Below are positions 1-7,873 of a stretch of 42,557 nt of DNA, one piece after another. The DNA comes from RGIG4608 sp045631445. Lineage in GTDB: Bacteria; Bacillota; Clostridia; Oscillospirales; CAG-272. Location of the stretch: NCBI GenBank assembly GCA_045631445.1, contig JAZQUS010000059.1:1-42557 (forward strand). Direction: 5' to 3'. The notes below the pieces were generated by a model. It was not told the DNA's origin, searched no databases, and worked only from the letters and a program-made list of their open reading frames with translations. How positions within the stretch are numbered: position 1 is the first letter of the stretch; each line of letters starts with the position of its first letter. The position numbers and the translations under genes are program-made.

Positions 1-21
1 TTTTTATCTTTGTAACTATCC

Positions 22-47
22 CTACAAATCAAAATTTGAATATATAC
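22..47. repeat. Intergenic AAATCAAAATTTGA element, copy 1
   Basis: The stretch CCCTAC-AAATCAAAATTTGA followed by TATA and an A/C-rich tail lies directly beyond the ftsK terminator. The same core and tail recur near 10332 and 35987, again next to the terminator of a leftward gene. This copy has only a short remnant (CCCTAC) of the palindromic part seen in the other two. The core AAATTT is itself a dyad. It has no coding potential. It is probably a short dispersed intergenic repeat; its function is unknown. Confidence 0.5.
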
Positions 48-54
48 CCACAAA

Positions 55-80
55 AAGAGGACCTCAAATGAAGTCCTCTT
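55..80 (-). terminator. Terminator of ftsK
   Basis: AAGAGGAC (55-62) pairs perfectly with GTCCTCTT (73-80) around a 10-nt loop. Read leftward the stem is followed by a T-run. It starts 12 nt after the ftsK stop codon, a typical rho-independent terminator. Confidence 0.85.
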
Positions 81-92
81 AATTTTATTAAA

Positions 93-2873
93 TTATTCCT
101 CGTCGTTCAATCTTTTTTCCATCATACTTGCTTTGGAAACAAGAACGACACGGGGTTTATTACCATCGGGTGCGCTAACGTAACCGAGCGCTTCCATACG
201 GTCAATGATCTTTGCGGCTCTACCGTAGCCAATTTCAAGTCTACGTTGAAGAAGTGATGTTGAGATTTTACCCATCTCGATAGCAACCTCGAGCGCCTGC
301 TTGAATTTAGGATCAACTCCCTCTTCACCGGGTTCACCATCATCATCAACTCCTGCAAATCCGCCTGCTCCTCCCTTACCCTTGGGATTTCCGCATTTAG
401 CTGCTTCCTCTTCAATTCGTCTAATAAACGCATCGTTAAAGGAAACGCCGTCATTGTGCTCGTTGATAAAGTCAACTATTCTTTCAACCTCACGGTCATC
501 AACAAACGCGCCCTGAACACGCATCGGTTTTGTTGAACCAATAGGAGCAAAGAGCATATCTCCTCGACCTATGAGTTTATCCGCGCCTGCAGAGTCAAGA
601 ATTGTTTTTGAGTCAACCTGTGAAGCTACGGTAAACGCAATACGGGAAGGAATATTTGCCTTGATAAGACCTGTTACAACGTCAACGGAAGGACGCTGTG
701 TACCAACGATAAGGTGGATACCCGCAGCTCTTGCCTTCTGCGCGATACGGCAAATTGCAGTTTCAACATCATCCGCCGCGGTCATCATAAGGTCCGCAAG
801 CTCGTCAATGATAATTACAATATAAGGAAGGTATTCCTTTGAAGGATCGTTTGCGGTGAGTTCATTATAACCTGAAATATTCTTTGCACCAACGCTTTCG
901 ATAAGCTCAAATCTTCTCTCCATCTCCGCAACCGCAGAAGCCAAAGCACCTGCCGCCTTTTTAGGATCGGTTACAATGGGAGCATAGAGGTGAGGAATGG
1001 AACGGAAGGGTTGAAATTCAACTTTTTTAGGGTCAATAAGAATGAGTTTAACATCTCTTGGACTTGCCTTATAGAGAATACTCATAATGATACAGTTAAT
1101 ACAAACGGACTTACCAGAACCCGTTGTACCTGCGATAAGCATATGTGGCATTTTTCCAATATCAAAGTAAACGGAATTACCGCCAACGTCCTTACCAAGA
1201 GCTGCAGTCAAGATACTCTTCTTTTCTTCAAATTCGGGGTTATCAATAAGAGAGCGCAAGCCAACGGTTGCTGCAATTTTATTAGGAACTTCAATACCAA
1301 CCGCCGCTTTATTGGGGATTGGGGCTTCAATTCTTACACCCGTTGTTGCAAGACTCAATGCAATATCGTCAACGAGGTTTGCAATCGAACGAATACGAAC
1401 ACCAACATCAGGCTTAAGCTCATAACGAGTAATTGTTGGTCCTCTTGAATATGTGATTTCTTGAATACGGACGCCAAAGCTCTTTAATGTATCCATAAGA
1501 GCTGCAGCATTTGCTCTGATTTCCTCGTGAGCCGCCTTTTCGTTTTCATCATTCTTATAGTTTTTAAGAAGATCAACGTCAGGTCTTACATATTCGCGAA
1601 CAATATTTTCAGGAACGGTAGAATCTTCACCATCATCGGGAACGGTTTCAATATCGGTTATTTCCTTGATTTCAACCGGCATTTCTTCCTTCTTTGCCTT
1701 TTGCGGCTTTTCGGGTTTTATTACCTCAACGGGTGCTTCTTCAATCTCTTCCTCAACAACATTATCCTCAACCTCCTCAGTTGGTTCAAATTGCTTTGGA
1801 GGATTTTTGAATATAGCCGCTACGTTGATTCTACCATCATCGTCCTCGTCAGGCTCATCGTTTTCGAAATCAACTTTATTTTGGACGGGCTCTTCGTAAA
1901 TTACCTTTTCGGGCTCTACAAAGCGCATTTCACCGTATTTTTCTTTATCCTTCTTCTCTTTTTCTTCTCTTTCAATAGCGCGACGCTCGGCTTGAGCTAT
2001 TCTTTCTTCCTCAAGCTGCTTTTCCGCTTGACGTGCCATTTCTTCTTCCGCTTCACGTCTTGCTTTTTCCTCCGCGCGTGCTTCCTTTTCTATTCTCTTT
2101 TGTTCTGCTCTTTCTTCTTTAGCTATTCTTCTTTCTTCAGCTTTCTCTTCTCTACGAGCTTCGTTCTTCTTCTTTTGCTGATAAGCAAAGATATCCCATT
2201 TATCTCTCAACTTATTTCCAATAGCGCGAAGTGAAATTCCAAGTGAGAAAATAAGGAACAATGCAGAAAAGGTTATCAAAATGATGGTTGAACCAACGGA
2301 TTTGAAAAGGAAATAGATGCATTCACAGAAAAATCCGCCAATAGCACCCGAGCTGAATATTTTTCCGCTTGAAAAGGCGAAAATTTTATCAGGAAGCAAA
2401 AAGACCGTTACATCGGGATTAATTGCACCTTTTACAAAAATATGTATAAGTCCTGCAAATGAAAGCAAAAATAATACCGTGAATACAATTTTTGCTTTGA
2501 TTGTGCGTGAGTCGACGAATTTTCTCCAATTGAATGCGAGATTTATGAGCATAAGTGGTAAAACAAATGCGCAGAAGCCAAACAATCCGAAAAATACGTC
2601 CTTTAAAAATACACCCGCAATTCCAACAAGCTTCTCACCGTTAATAAGCGCAAGAACAAAGCAAGTTTCCAGCAAAAGTGCGAGTGCCACCAATACAAAA
2701 GGAATAACCTGATGGACAAATCTATCCGAAGGATTATCAAATTTAACCTTAGGACCGTTTGCTTTACTTTTGTCATTAGCGCGAGTGTTTTTTGAACGCT
2801 CAACACTCGTATTAGATGTTTTTTTAGTTGTTTGTGGGGATTTCTTATTAGTTGTGGTTTTTCTTTCTGCCAT
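93..2873 (-). CDS. ftsK: FtsK/SpoIIIE DNA translocase
   Basis: ATP-driven, septum-associated double-stranded DNA pump that clears chromosomes from the division or sporulation septum. The start at 2873 (protein MAERKTTTNKK..., 926 aa) is preferred over an upstream in-frame start because GGATG lies just before it and the extra 33 residues look unrelated. Visible parts: a Lys-rich N-terminus, about four hydrophobic membrane helices (residues ~55-220), a long charged Glu/Arg/Lys coiled-coil linker (~240-330), an acidic linker, then the motor. Walker A is GTTGSGKS and Walker B IVIIIDELADLM. The C-terminal gamma winged-helix domain (KISTSLLQRRLEIGYGRAAK) recognises skewed chromosomal octamers in this family. 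Whether it serves division (FtsK) or sporulation (SpoIIIE) cannot be decided from sequence. It is a single-gene unit with its own promoter and terminator. Confidence 0.95.
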   Translation of the reverse strand: MAERKTTTNKKSPQTTKKTSNTSVERSKNTRANDKSKANGPKVKFDNPSDRFVHQVIPFVLVALALLLETCFVLALINGEKLVGIAGVFLKDVFFGLFGFCAFVLPLMLINLAFNWRKFVDSRTIKAKIVFTVLFLLSFAGLIHIFVKGAINPDVTVFLLPDKIFAFSSGKIFSSGAIGGFFCECIYFLFKSVGSTIILITFSALFLIFSLGISLRAIGNKLRDKWDIFAYQQKKKNEARREEKAEERRIAKEERAEQKRIEKEARAEEKARREAEEEMARQAEKQLEEERIAQAERRAIEREEKEKKDKEKYGEMRFVEPEKVIYEEPVQNKVDFENDEPDEDDDGRINVAAIFKNPPKQFEPTEEVEDNVVEEEIEEAPVEVIKPEKPQKAKKEEMPVEIKEITDIETVPDDGEDSTVPENIVREYVRPDVDLLKNYKNDENEKAAHEEIRANAAALMDTLKSFGVRIQEITYSRGPTITRYELKPDVGVRIRSIANLVDDIALSLATTGVRIEAPIPNKAAVGIEVPNKIAATVGLRSLIDNPEFEEKKSILTAALGKDVGGNSVYFDIGKMPHMLIAGTTGSGKSVCINCIIMSILYKASPRDVKLILIDPKKVEFQPFRSIPHLYAPIVTDPKKAAGALASAVAEMERRFELIESVGAKNISGYNELTANDPSKEYLPYIVIIIDELADLMMTAADDVETAICRIAQKARAAGIHLIVGTQRPSVDVVTGLIKANIPSRIAFTVASQVDSKTILDSAGADKLIGRGDMLFAPIGSTKPMRVQGAFVDDREVERIVDFINEHNDGVSFNDAFIRRIEEEAAKCGNPKGKGGAGGFAGVDDDGEPGEEGVDPKFKQALEVAIEMGKISTSLLQRRLEIGYGRAAKIIDRMEALGYVSAPDGNKPRVVLVSKASMMEKRLNDEE

Positions 2874-2940
2874 TTTTTCACATCCTTTAATAGTTTTCTT
2901 TATATAGACACGCGAACGCGCTAAAATACCATATATAGTT

Positions 2941-2969
2941 ATTATATCATACAAATTAATTAATTTCAA
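2941..2969 (-). promoter_or_regulatory. Sigma-A promoter of ftsK
   Basis: Read leftward: TTGAAA (2969-2964), a 17-nt spacer, then TATAAT (2946-2941) with the TG of an extended -10. It lies about 70 nt upstream of the chosen ftsK start. Its -35 is only 30 nt from the divergent gene at 3000, so the two control regions overlap. Confidence 0.8.
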
Positions 2970-2999
2970 CAATTTATTTCATTAAATAAGAGGTTTTTT

Positions 3000-3377
3000 A
3001 TGACTTTTTTAAAAAAATATTGGCTCTTTATTTTAATCGGCTTGCTTGCGGGAGCAACAAACGGAATTTTGGGAGCAGGCGGTGGGATAATAGTGACTTA
3101 TTTTTTGTCCCACTCACTCACGGACGAACAAAGAAAAGAAAATGGAGTGTTTGCGAATGCGGTTGCTACAATGCTCCCACTCTCCGCTTTATCCTTATGT
3201 ATTTATCTTGCGAAGGGGTATATAACCTTAGACAATACGTTTTTTACATTAGTTCCGAGCGCATTGATTGGCGGAATTATTGGCGCGTTTTTACTAACAA
3301 AATTACACTTGCGGGTCGTGAAAATGATTTTTTCCGCTCTTGTGATAATATGTGGTGTGATGATGATTTTTAAATAA
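3000..3377 (+). CDS. Half-length TSUP (TauE/SafE) membrane permease, first half
   Basis: Small integral membrane protein (125 aa) with about four hydrophobic helices. The N-terminal signature GLLAGATNGILGAGGGIIV matches the glycine-rich first repeat of TSUP/TauE-SafE transporters, which export organic anions or sulfur compounds. Full-length TSUP proteins are about 250 aa and consist of two such repeats, so this is one half. A second half-length member is encoded at 4654-5028, and the two could form a heterodimeric carrier (inference). The start is supported by AAGAGG seven nt upstream. The substrate cannot be read from sequence. The next gene begins 17 nt downstream, so the three genes 3000-5028 look like one operon. 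Confidence 0.75.
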   Translation: MTFLKKYWLFILIGLLAGATNGILGAGGGIIVTYFLSHSLTDEQRKENGVFANAVATMLPLSALSLCIYLAKGYITLDNTFFTLVPSALIGGIIGAFLLTKLHLRVVKMIFSALVIICGVMMIFK

Positions 3378-3394
3378 TTTTTTTGGAGTTTTTT

Positions 3395-4657
3395 ATGTTT
3401 AATGAGTTTTTGGCAAGCCTTAATTTCGTGGTTGGGTTTATTCTGTTTTTATGCTATTCCTATCAGATTTTTTACACTATAGTTCCCTTCTCTATAAAAC
3501 CGCGCCCTCACAAAATTCCGATCAAAAAGAACAAAATTGCAATTTTGATTGCGGCGCGAAACGAAGAAAAGGTTATTGGTAATTTGCTTTCTTCGATAAA
3601 TAATCAGGACTATGATGCGGATTTTTTGGAGGTGGTGGTGATAGCAGACAACTGTACGGACAACACAGCAAATATTGCAAGAGAATGCGGCGCAACCGTT
3701 TTTGAACGGTTTAACAAGAAGGAAATCGGCAAGGGATATGCGCTTGATTACGCGATTTCAAAGCTTCGCAAGGGTGGTAAGTGGCAAGAGCTTGACGGAA
3801 TTATCGTGCTTGACGCGGACAATGTTTTGACTCCAAATTATATTACCGAAATGAACAAAACGCGCTCCGACGGATATGAGGCATTCACAAGCTATAGAAA
3901 TTCTAAAAATTACGGTGACAACTGGATTAGTGCAGGATACGGGTTGTGGTACATTAGGGAATCCAAATTCCTACACTACGCAAGAATGCTTCTTCACTCA
4001 TCTTGTGCGATTTCGGGTACGGGATTTTTTGTTAGCCGATCCTTGCTTGACAAATTTAACGGTTGGAAATTTTATCTTTTAACCGAGGATATTGAATTTT
4101 CGATTTTTTCAGTAATCAACGGAGTTAAAATTGGTTGCTGTATCAATGCGGAGCTTTTTGACGAGCAACCCATAACGTTTAAGCAATCCTATAAACAGAG
4201 ATTGCGTTGGTCAAAGGGCTTTTTTCAGGTTTGGCAAAAACACGGCAAGGCACTTGTGAGGGGGATTTTTAAATATAGAAAATTCGCATTTTTCGATATG
4301 ACTATGAACATTATGCCCGCCTTTATTTTAACAGTAACGCTTCTTTCTACAAGTGTTAGCGCAATTACCTTTGGAATACTTGGCGTCGGTAATCCCGCCC
4401 CCGTGATTGAAAGTCTGCTTGGGTATATTTCGTTCACCTATTCAATAATGTTTTTAATGGGTCTTATAACGATAATTTCAGAGTGGAAAAGGATACACAC
4501 CACAGATGCTAAAAAGATAGGATATTTATTTTTATTTCCGATTTTTATGTATACCTATATTCCAATTTCAATTATCGCTCTTTTCAAAAAGGTTGGCTGG
4601 GAGCCAATTCACCACACGCGCGCAAAATCCTTTGACGAGGTAGTAAACAAAAAATGA
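3395..4657 (+). CDS. Membrane-bound family 2 glycosyltransferase
   Basis: Transfers a sugar from a nucleotide-sugar donor on the cytoplasmic membrane face. The acceptor is unknown. The start is ATG 3395, with GGAG six nt upstream; an in-frame TTG at 3383 overlaps that ribosome binding site. The 420-aa protein has an N-terminal membrane helix (~8-30), then a GT-A catalytic domain with the nucleotide-binding start IAARNEE, the DXD motif (VLDADN), the acceptor-side TED motif (LLTEDIEFS) and QRLRWSKG. The last corresponds to the Q/RxxRW motif of processive GT2 enzymes such as cellulose, chitin, hyaluronan and poly-GlcNAc synthases. Three to four membrane helices follow (~300-400). It could make an exopolysaccharide or glycolipid. 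Its stop codon overlaps the next start (ATGA), showing translational coupling to the second TSUP half. Confidence 0.85.
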   Translation: MFNEFLASLNFVVGFILFLCYSYQIFYTIVPFSIKPRPHKIPIKKNKIAILIAARNEEKVIGNLLSSINNQDYDADFLEVVVIADNCTDNTANIARECGATVFERFNKKEIGKGYALDYAISKLRKGGKWQELDGIIVLDADNVLTPNYITEMNKTRSDGYEAFTSYRNSKNYGDNWISAGYGLWYIRESKFLHYARMLLHSSCAISGTGFFVSRSLLDKFNGWKFYLLTEDIEFSIFSVINGVKIGCCINAELFDEQPITFKQSYKQRLRWSKGFFQVWQKHGKALVRGIFKYRKFAFFDMTMNIMPAFILTVTLLSTSVSAITFGILGVGNPAPVIESLLGYISFTYSIMFLMGLITIISEWKRIHTTDAKKIGYLFLFPIFMYTYIPISIIALFKKVGWEPIHHTRAKSFDEVVNKK

Positions 4658-5028
4658 AATTCTTTATTGTTTCGTTATTAATTGCAATTCTCTCGGGAAT
4701 GGGGGTGGGCGGTGGCGGACTTCTGGTAATATATCTAACTCTTTTTGAAGGTACTGAGCAAATTATTGCGCAGGGAGCAAATCTTTGCTTTTTCATTCTT
4801 TGCGGTCTTGCTTCCACCATTTACAATGTAATAAAAAAGAAAATCGTTTGGAAAACAACTCTCATATTAAGTCTAAGCGGTGTAATAAGCTCCGTTTTGG
4901 GAAGCATTTTAACTTCGCAAATCAATCCTTATTTGCTTCGCACGGTGTTTGGAGGAATGCTTATTTTTAGTGGAGGAGTATCACTTATTTCGTCCTTTGT
5001 TAAAAATAAACAAAATGGAAATATATAA
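4654..5028 (+). CDS. Half-length TSUP (TauE/SafE) membrane permease, second half
   Basis: A 124-aa, four-helix membrane protein with the Gly-rich signature LSGMGVGGGGLLVIYLTL near its N-terminus, typical of one TSUP repeat. It overlaps the glycosyltransferase stop by four nt (ATGA), so translation is coupled. Together with the 125-aa protein at 3000-3377 it would make one complete two-repeat carrier. In many Clostridia such half genes are direct neighbours; here a glycosyltransferase separates them. The substrate is unknown. No clear terminator follows before the rpsO promoter. Confidence 0.75.
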   Translation: MKFFIVSLLIAILSGMGVGGGGLLVIYLTLFEGTEQIIAQGANLCFFILCGLASTIYNVIKKKIVWKTTLILSLSGVISSVLGSILTSQINPYLLRTVFGGMLIFSGGVSLISSFVKNKQNGNI

Positions 5029-5075
5029 TTAATAGAAAATAAATAAAAATTTTTGAAGAATTTTCTAAAAAGCTA

Positions 5076-5104
5076 TTTACAAAGTGAGTTTTTTGTGGTA
5101 AAAT
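5076..5104 (+). promoter_or_regulatory. Sigma-A promoter of rpsO
   Basis: TTTACA (5076-5081), a 17-nt spacer, TAAAAT (5099-5104). Transcription would start near 5111, giving a leader of about 105 nt before rpsO. Confidence 0.75.
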
Positions 5105-5110
5105 ACCTCT

Positions 5111-5218
5111 TGTACGACGTATAGCTCGGTTTTCGGGAAAATAAGATGGCAATAGCTGTGTTTCACCCGCCGATGACTGTGCTTTGCGTTAAATATTTTT
5201 TAGAAAGGTGAAATTATC
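5111..5218 (+). promoter_or_regulatory. Structured 5' leader of rpsO (possible S15 autoregulation)
   Basis: The leader contains TCGG (5126-5129) and CGGG (5134-5137), which can pair in nested fashion with CCGA (5170-5173) and CCCG (5166-5169), giving a GC-rich stem with a T-rich bulge. In several bacterial phyla S15 binds and represses its own mRNA leader; this leader is a plausible candidate. The ribosome binding site AAAGGTG precedes the start at 5219. That S15 binds here is inference. Confidence 0.4.
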
Positions 5219-5485
5219 ATGATCTTGAAAGACGAAAAGCAGGCTATCATTGCTGAATACGCTACACACGAAGGTGACACAGGTTCTCCTGAAGTGCAGA
5301 TTGCTATTCTCACACACAGAATCAATTCTCTTAATGAGCACCTTAAGAACAACCACAACGACCATCACAGCCGTCGCGGTCTTCTTAAGATGGTAGGTCA
5401 CAGAAGAAACCTTCTTAACTACCTTCAGAGAGTTGACATTGAAAGATACAGAGCAATTATCAAGAAGCTCGGCATCAGAAAGTAA
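5219..5485 (+). CDS. rpsO: 30S ribosomal protein S15
   Basis: Primary 16S rRNA-binding protein of the small subunit platform; it binds the helix 20-22 junction and nucleates S6/S18 assembly. The 88-aa length is typical (89 in E. coli). Conserved features seen: the TGSPEVQIA segment, the HxxDHHSRRGLL segment (NHNDHHSRRGLLKMVG) and the basic C-terminal YRAIIKKLGIRK. The start is preceded by AAAGGTG. The rpsO-pnp order is widely conserved in bacteria and is present here. Confidence 0.97.
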   Translation: MILKDEKQAIIAEYATHEGDTGSPEVQIAILTHRINSLNEHLKNNHNDHHSRRGLLKMVGHRRNLLNYLQRVDIERYRAIIKKLGIRK

Positions 5486-5486
5486 G

Positions 5487-5547
5487 AACAAATATGGAGT
5501 GGGAGAGTGGGTTTTTGCCGACTCCTCACTCCCTTTGTTTGTTTTTT
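5487..5547 (+). terminator. Terminator after rpsO
   Basis: An outer AACAAA/TTTGTT stem and an inner GGAGTG/CACTCC stem, with some internal mismatch, are followed by a T-run (TGTTTTTT). It begins right after the rpsO stop, so pnp depends on read-through or on its own start. Confidence 0.7.
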
Positions 5548-5569
5548 GAAAAAAATTAAGTTGTAATAT

Positions 5570-5640
5570 CTTGCGGACGTTTTAGCAGTTAATTATGCTC
5601 TTGAAAATCAAGATTGTAATTAAGTGCTAAACCCCGTAAG
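5570..5640 (+). promoter_or_regulatory. Long stem-loop in the rpsO-pnp gap
   Basis: A nearly continuous hairpin of about 25 bp. CTTGCGG (5570-5576) pairs with CCCGTAAG (one G-U), TTTAGCA (5581-5587) with TGCTAAA (5625-5631), TTAATTA (5589-5595) with TAATTAA (5617-5623), and CTTGA (5600-5604) with TCAAG (5608-5612) around an AAA loop. No T-run follows, so it is not a terminator. In E. coli a double-stranded pnp leader is cut by RNase III and then controls pnp by PNPase-dependent decay; this element has the right place and form. Ending about 30 nt before the pnp ribosome binding site, it may act the same way (inference). Confidence 0.7.
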
Positions 5641-5684
5641 AATAAAATAAAGCATTTTAAAATTTTTATGGAGGAATTAAAAAA

Positions 5685-7799
5685 ATGAGTAATTCAATTA
5701 GCTCACCAATGGTGTTTAAAAACTTTAAGACATTTCATTACACATTAGCAGGCAGACCCCTTGTTGTTGAAACAGGTAAGCTTGCAGGTCTTGCAAACGG
5801 CTCTTGCCTTGTAAGATATGGCGATACAGCAGTTCTTTGCTGCGCAACAGCATCTGAAAAACCCCGTGACGGTATAGATTTCCTTCCCCTCTCCGTTGAC
5901 TTCGACGAGAGAATGTATGCGGCAGGTAAAATCCCCGGCGGTTACCTTCGTCGTGAAGGACGTCCCCCCGAAAAAGCAATTTTGACAAGCCGTGTTATCG
6001 ACCGTCCTATTCGTCCTTTGTTCCCCAAGGATCTTCGTAACGACGTTTCTCTTTCTCTTACAGTAATGTCCTACGACCCCGATTGCTCACCTGAAATCAC
6101 AGCTATGATCGGTGCTTCAATCGCCCTTTCCATCTCCGATATTCCTTGGAACGGTCCTATCTCCGGTGTATTTATGGGTCTTGTTGACGGACAGCTCGTT
6201 GTTAACCCCAACGAAGCACAAAGAGCAGTTTCTGACCTTGAACTTACAGTTGCATCTTCTATGCAAAAGGTTGTTATGATTGAAGCAGGTGCTAACGAAG
6301 TTCCCGATGATCTTATGTTCGACGCTATTATGCTCGCTCACAAGGAAAACCAGGGCGTTCTCGAATTCATCAACGCAATTGTTGACGAAATCGGCAAGAC
6401 AAAGTTTGAATATCCCTCTTGCGAGCTTGATCACGATATGTTCGACAAGATTTTTGCTTTCTGCGAAAAGGACGTTATGGAAGCTCTTGACACTGACGAC
6501 AAGACAGTTAGAGATGCAAAGATGTTCCCCATCAAAGAAGCTATCCTTGCTAACTTTACAGAAGAATATCCCGACCTTCCCACTATGATGGAAGAGCTTG
6601 TTTATAAAATTCAAAAGAAGATTGTTCGTCGTTGGTTGCTCGTTGACAAGAAGCGTGTTGACGGTAGACGCATGGACGAAATCAGACCTTTGGGTTCTGA
6701 AGTAGGTCTTCTTCCCAGAGCACACGGATCCGGACTTTTCACTCGTGGACAGACACAGGTACTTACAGTTGCTACACTTGGTACACTCAGTGAAGCACAG
6801 CTCCTTGACGGTCTTGACAACGACAAGGAAAAGAGATATATGCACCACTACAATATGCCCGGCTTCTCCACAGGTGAAGCTAAGCCCGCACGTTCTCCCG
6901 GACGTCGTGAAATCGGTCATGGTGCGCTTGCAGAAAGATCTCTCGTTCCCGTTCTTCCCTCTGTTGAAGAATTCCGCTATGCAATCCGTCTTGTTTCTGA
7001 CGTAGTTTCCTCTAACGGTCCTACATCTCAGGGTTCAGTTTGCGGTTCAACTCTTGCTCTTATGGATGCAGGTGTTCCGATTAAGGCTCCCGTTGCAGGT
7101 ATCTCTTGCGGTCTTATCACAGCTGAAGACGGTTCTTGGGACACAATGCTCGACATTCAGGGCCTTGAAGACTTCTATGGAGATATGGACTTTAAGGTAG
7201 CGGGTACTCACAAGGGTATCACATCCATTCAGATGGACCTTAAGATTGACGGTCTTACACCTGAAATCATTAAAAAGGCATTCGAACAGACACACGCAGG
7301 TAGAGATTACATCATCGATGAAGTAATTCTCAAGGCAATTGCTGAGCCTCGTGCAGAAGTTTCTAAATATGCTCCCAAGATGACAACAATGAAGATTGAT
7401 CCCGATAAGATTCGTGAAGTTATCGGTAAGGGCGGTTCCGTAATTCAAAAAATTGTTGCCGATACAGGTGCAAAGATTGACATCGAAGATGACGGTACAA
7501 TTAGAATTGCTGCAGTTAACGGTGAAAGTGCAGCGGCTGCTAAGGCTTGCATCGATGCAATCGTATTCGAGCCCGAGGTTGGTGCTATCTACACAGGTAC
7601 TGTAACAGGCATCAAGGAATTTGGTGCTTTCGTTGAATATGTTCCCGGAAAGGAAGGTCTTGTACACATCTCCAAGATTGCAAAGGAAAGAATCGACAAG
7701 GTTGAAGACGTTCTTAAGCTTGGTGACGTTGTTAAAGTAAAATACATGGGCGTTGACGCTAAGGGTAGAATGAACTTCTCCATCAAGGACGCTCAATAA
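5685..7799 (+). CDS. pnp: Polynucleotide phosphorylase
   Basis: 3'-5' phosphorolytic exoribonuclease that degrades mRNA to nucleoside diphosphates; a homotrimer and degradosome component. The 704-aa length fits the family. Order: first RNase PH domain (~10-220), all-helical linker, second RNase PH domain (~300-540) carrying the conserved FTRGQTQ and GSVCGSTLALMDAGVP segments, KH domain (KIREVIGKGGSVIQKI with the GxxG loop GKGG), then an S1 domain (GTVTGIKEFGAFVE ... LVHIS). The start has GGAGG at 5670-5674. It follows rpsO after a terminator and a long stem-loop that may autoregulate it. Confidence 0.98.
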   Translation: MSNSISSPMVFKNFKTFHYTLAGRPLVVETGKLAGLANGSCLVRYGDTAVLCCATASEKPRDGIDFLPLSVDFDERMYAAGKIPGGYLRREGRPPEKAILTSRVIDRPIRPLFPKDLRNDVSLSLTVMSYDPDCSPEITAMIGASIALSISDIPWNGPISGVFMGLVDGQLVVNPNEAQRAVSDLELTVASSMQKVVMIEAGANEVPDDLMFDAIMLAHKENQGVLEFINAIVDEIGKTKFEYPSCELDHDMFDKIFAFCEKDVMEALDTDDKTVRDAKMFPIKEAILANFTEEYPDLPTMMEELVYKIQKKIVRRWLLVDKKRVDGRRMDEIRPLGSEVGLLPRAHGSGLFTRGQTQVLTVATLGTLSEAQLLDGLDNDKEKRYMHHYNMPGFSTGEAKPARSPGRREIGHGALAERSLVPVLPSVEEFRYAIRLVSDVVSSNGPTSQGSVCGSTLALMDAGVPIKAPVAGISCGLITAEDGSWDTMLDIQGLEDFYGDMDFKVAGTHKGITSIQMDLKIDGLTPEIIKKAFEQTHAGRDYIIDEVILKAIAEPRAEVSKYAPKMTTMKIDPDKIREVIGKGGSVIQKIVADTGAKIDIEDDGTIRIAAVNGESAAAAKACIDAIVFEPEVGAIYTGTVTGIKEFGAFVEYVPGKEGLVHISKIAKERIDKVEDVLKLGDVVKVKYMGVDAKGRMNFSIKDAQ

Positions 7800-7822
7800 T
7801 CTAATAACATATTGTATTAATA

Positions 7823-7851
7823 TTTTCCTTGGGTGACTAGCCCAAGGAAAA
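7823..7851 (+). terminator. Hairpin after pnp
   Basis: TTTTCCTTGGG (7823-7833) pairs perfectly with CCCAAGGAAAA (7841-7851) around TGACTAG. The T-run after it is weak (TTATTC), so termination may be partial and the next gene may be expressed by read-through. Confidence 0.6.
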
Positions 7852-7873
7852 TTATTCATAGAAAGGAGCTATT

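Noticed and set aside
5105..5218. Known metabolite riboswitch upstream of rpsO
   Set aside because: The leader shows short GC-rich pairing but none of the conserved cores of common riboswitches that I can recognise; an S15-type leader fits the gene better.
6117..6920. Open frames on the minus strand opposite pnp (also 7047-7859)
   Set aside because: pnp is certain on the plus strand across this stretch, and the antisense products show no domain and have a shadow-type composition.
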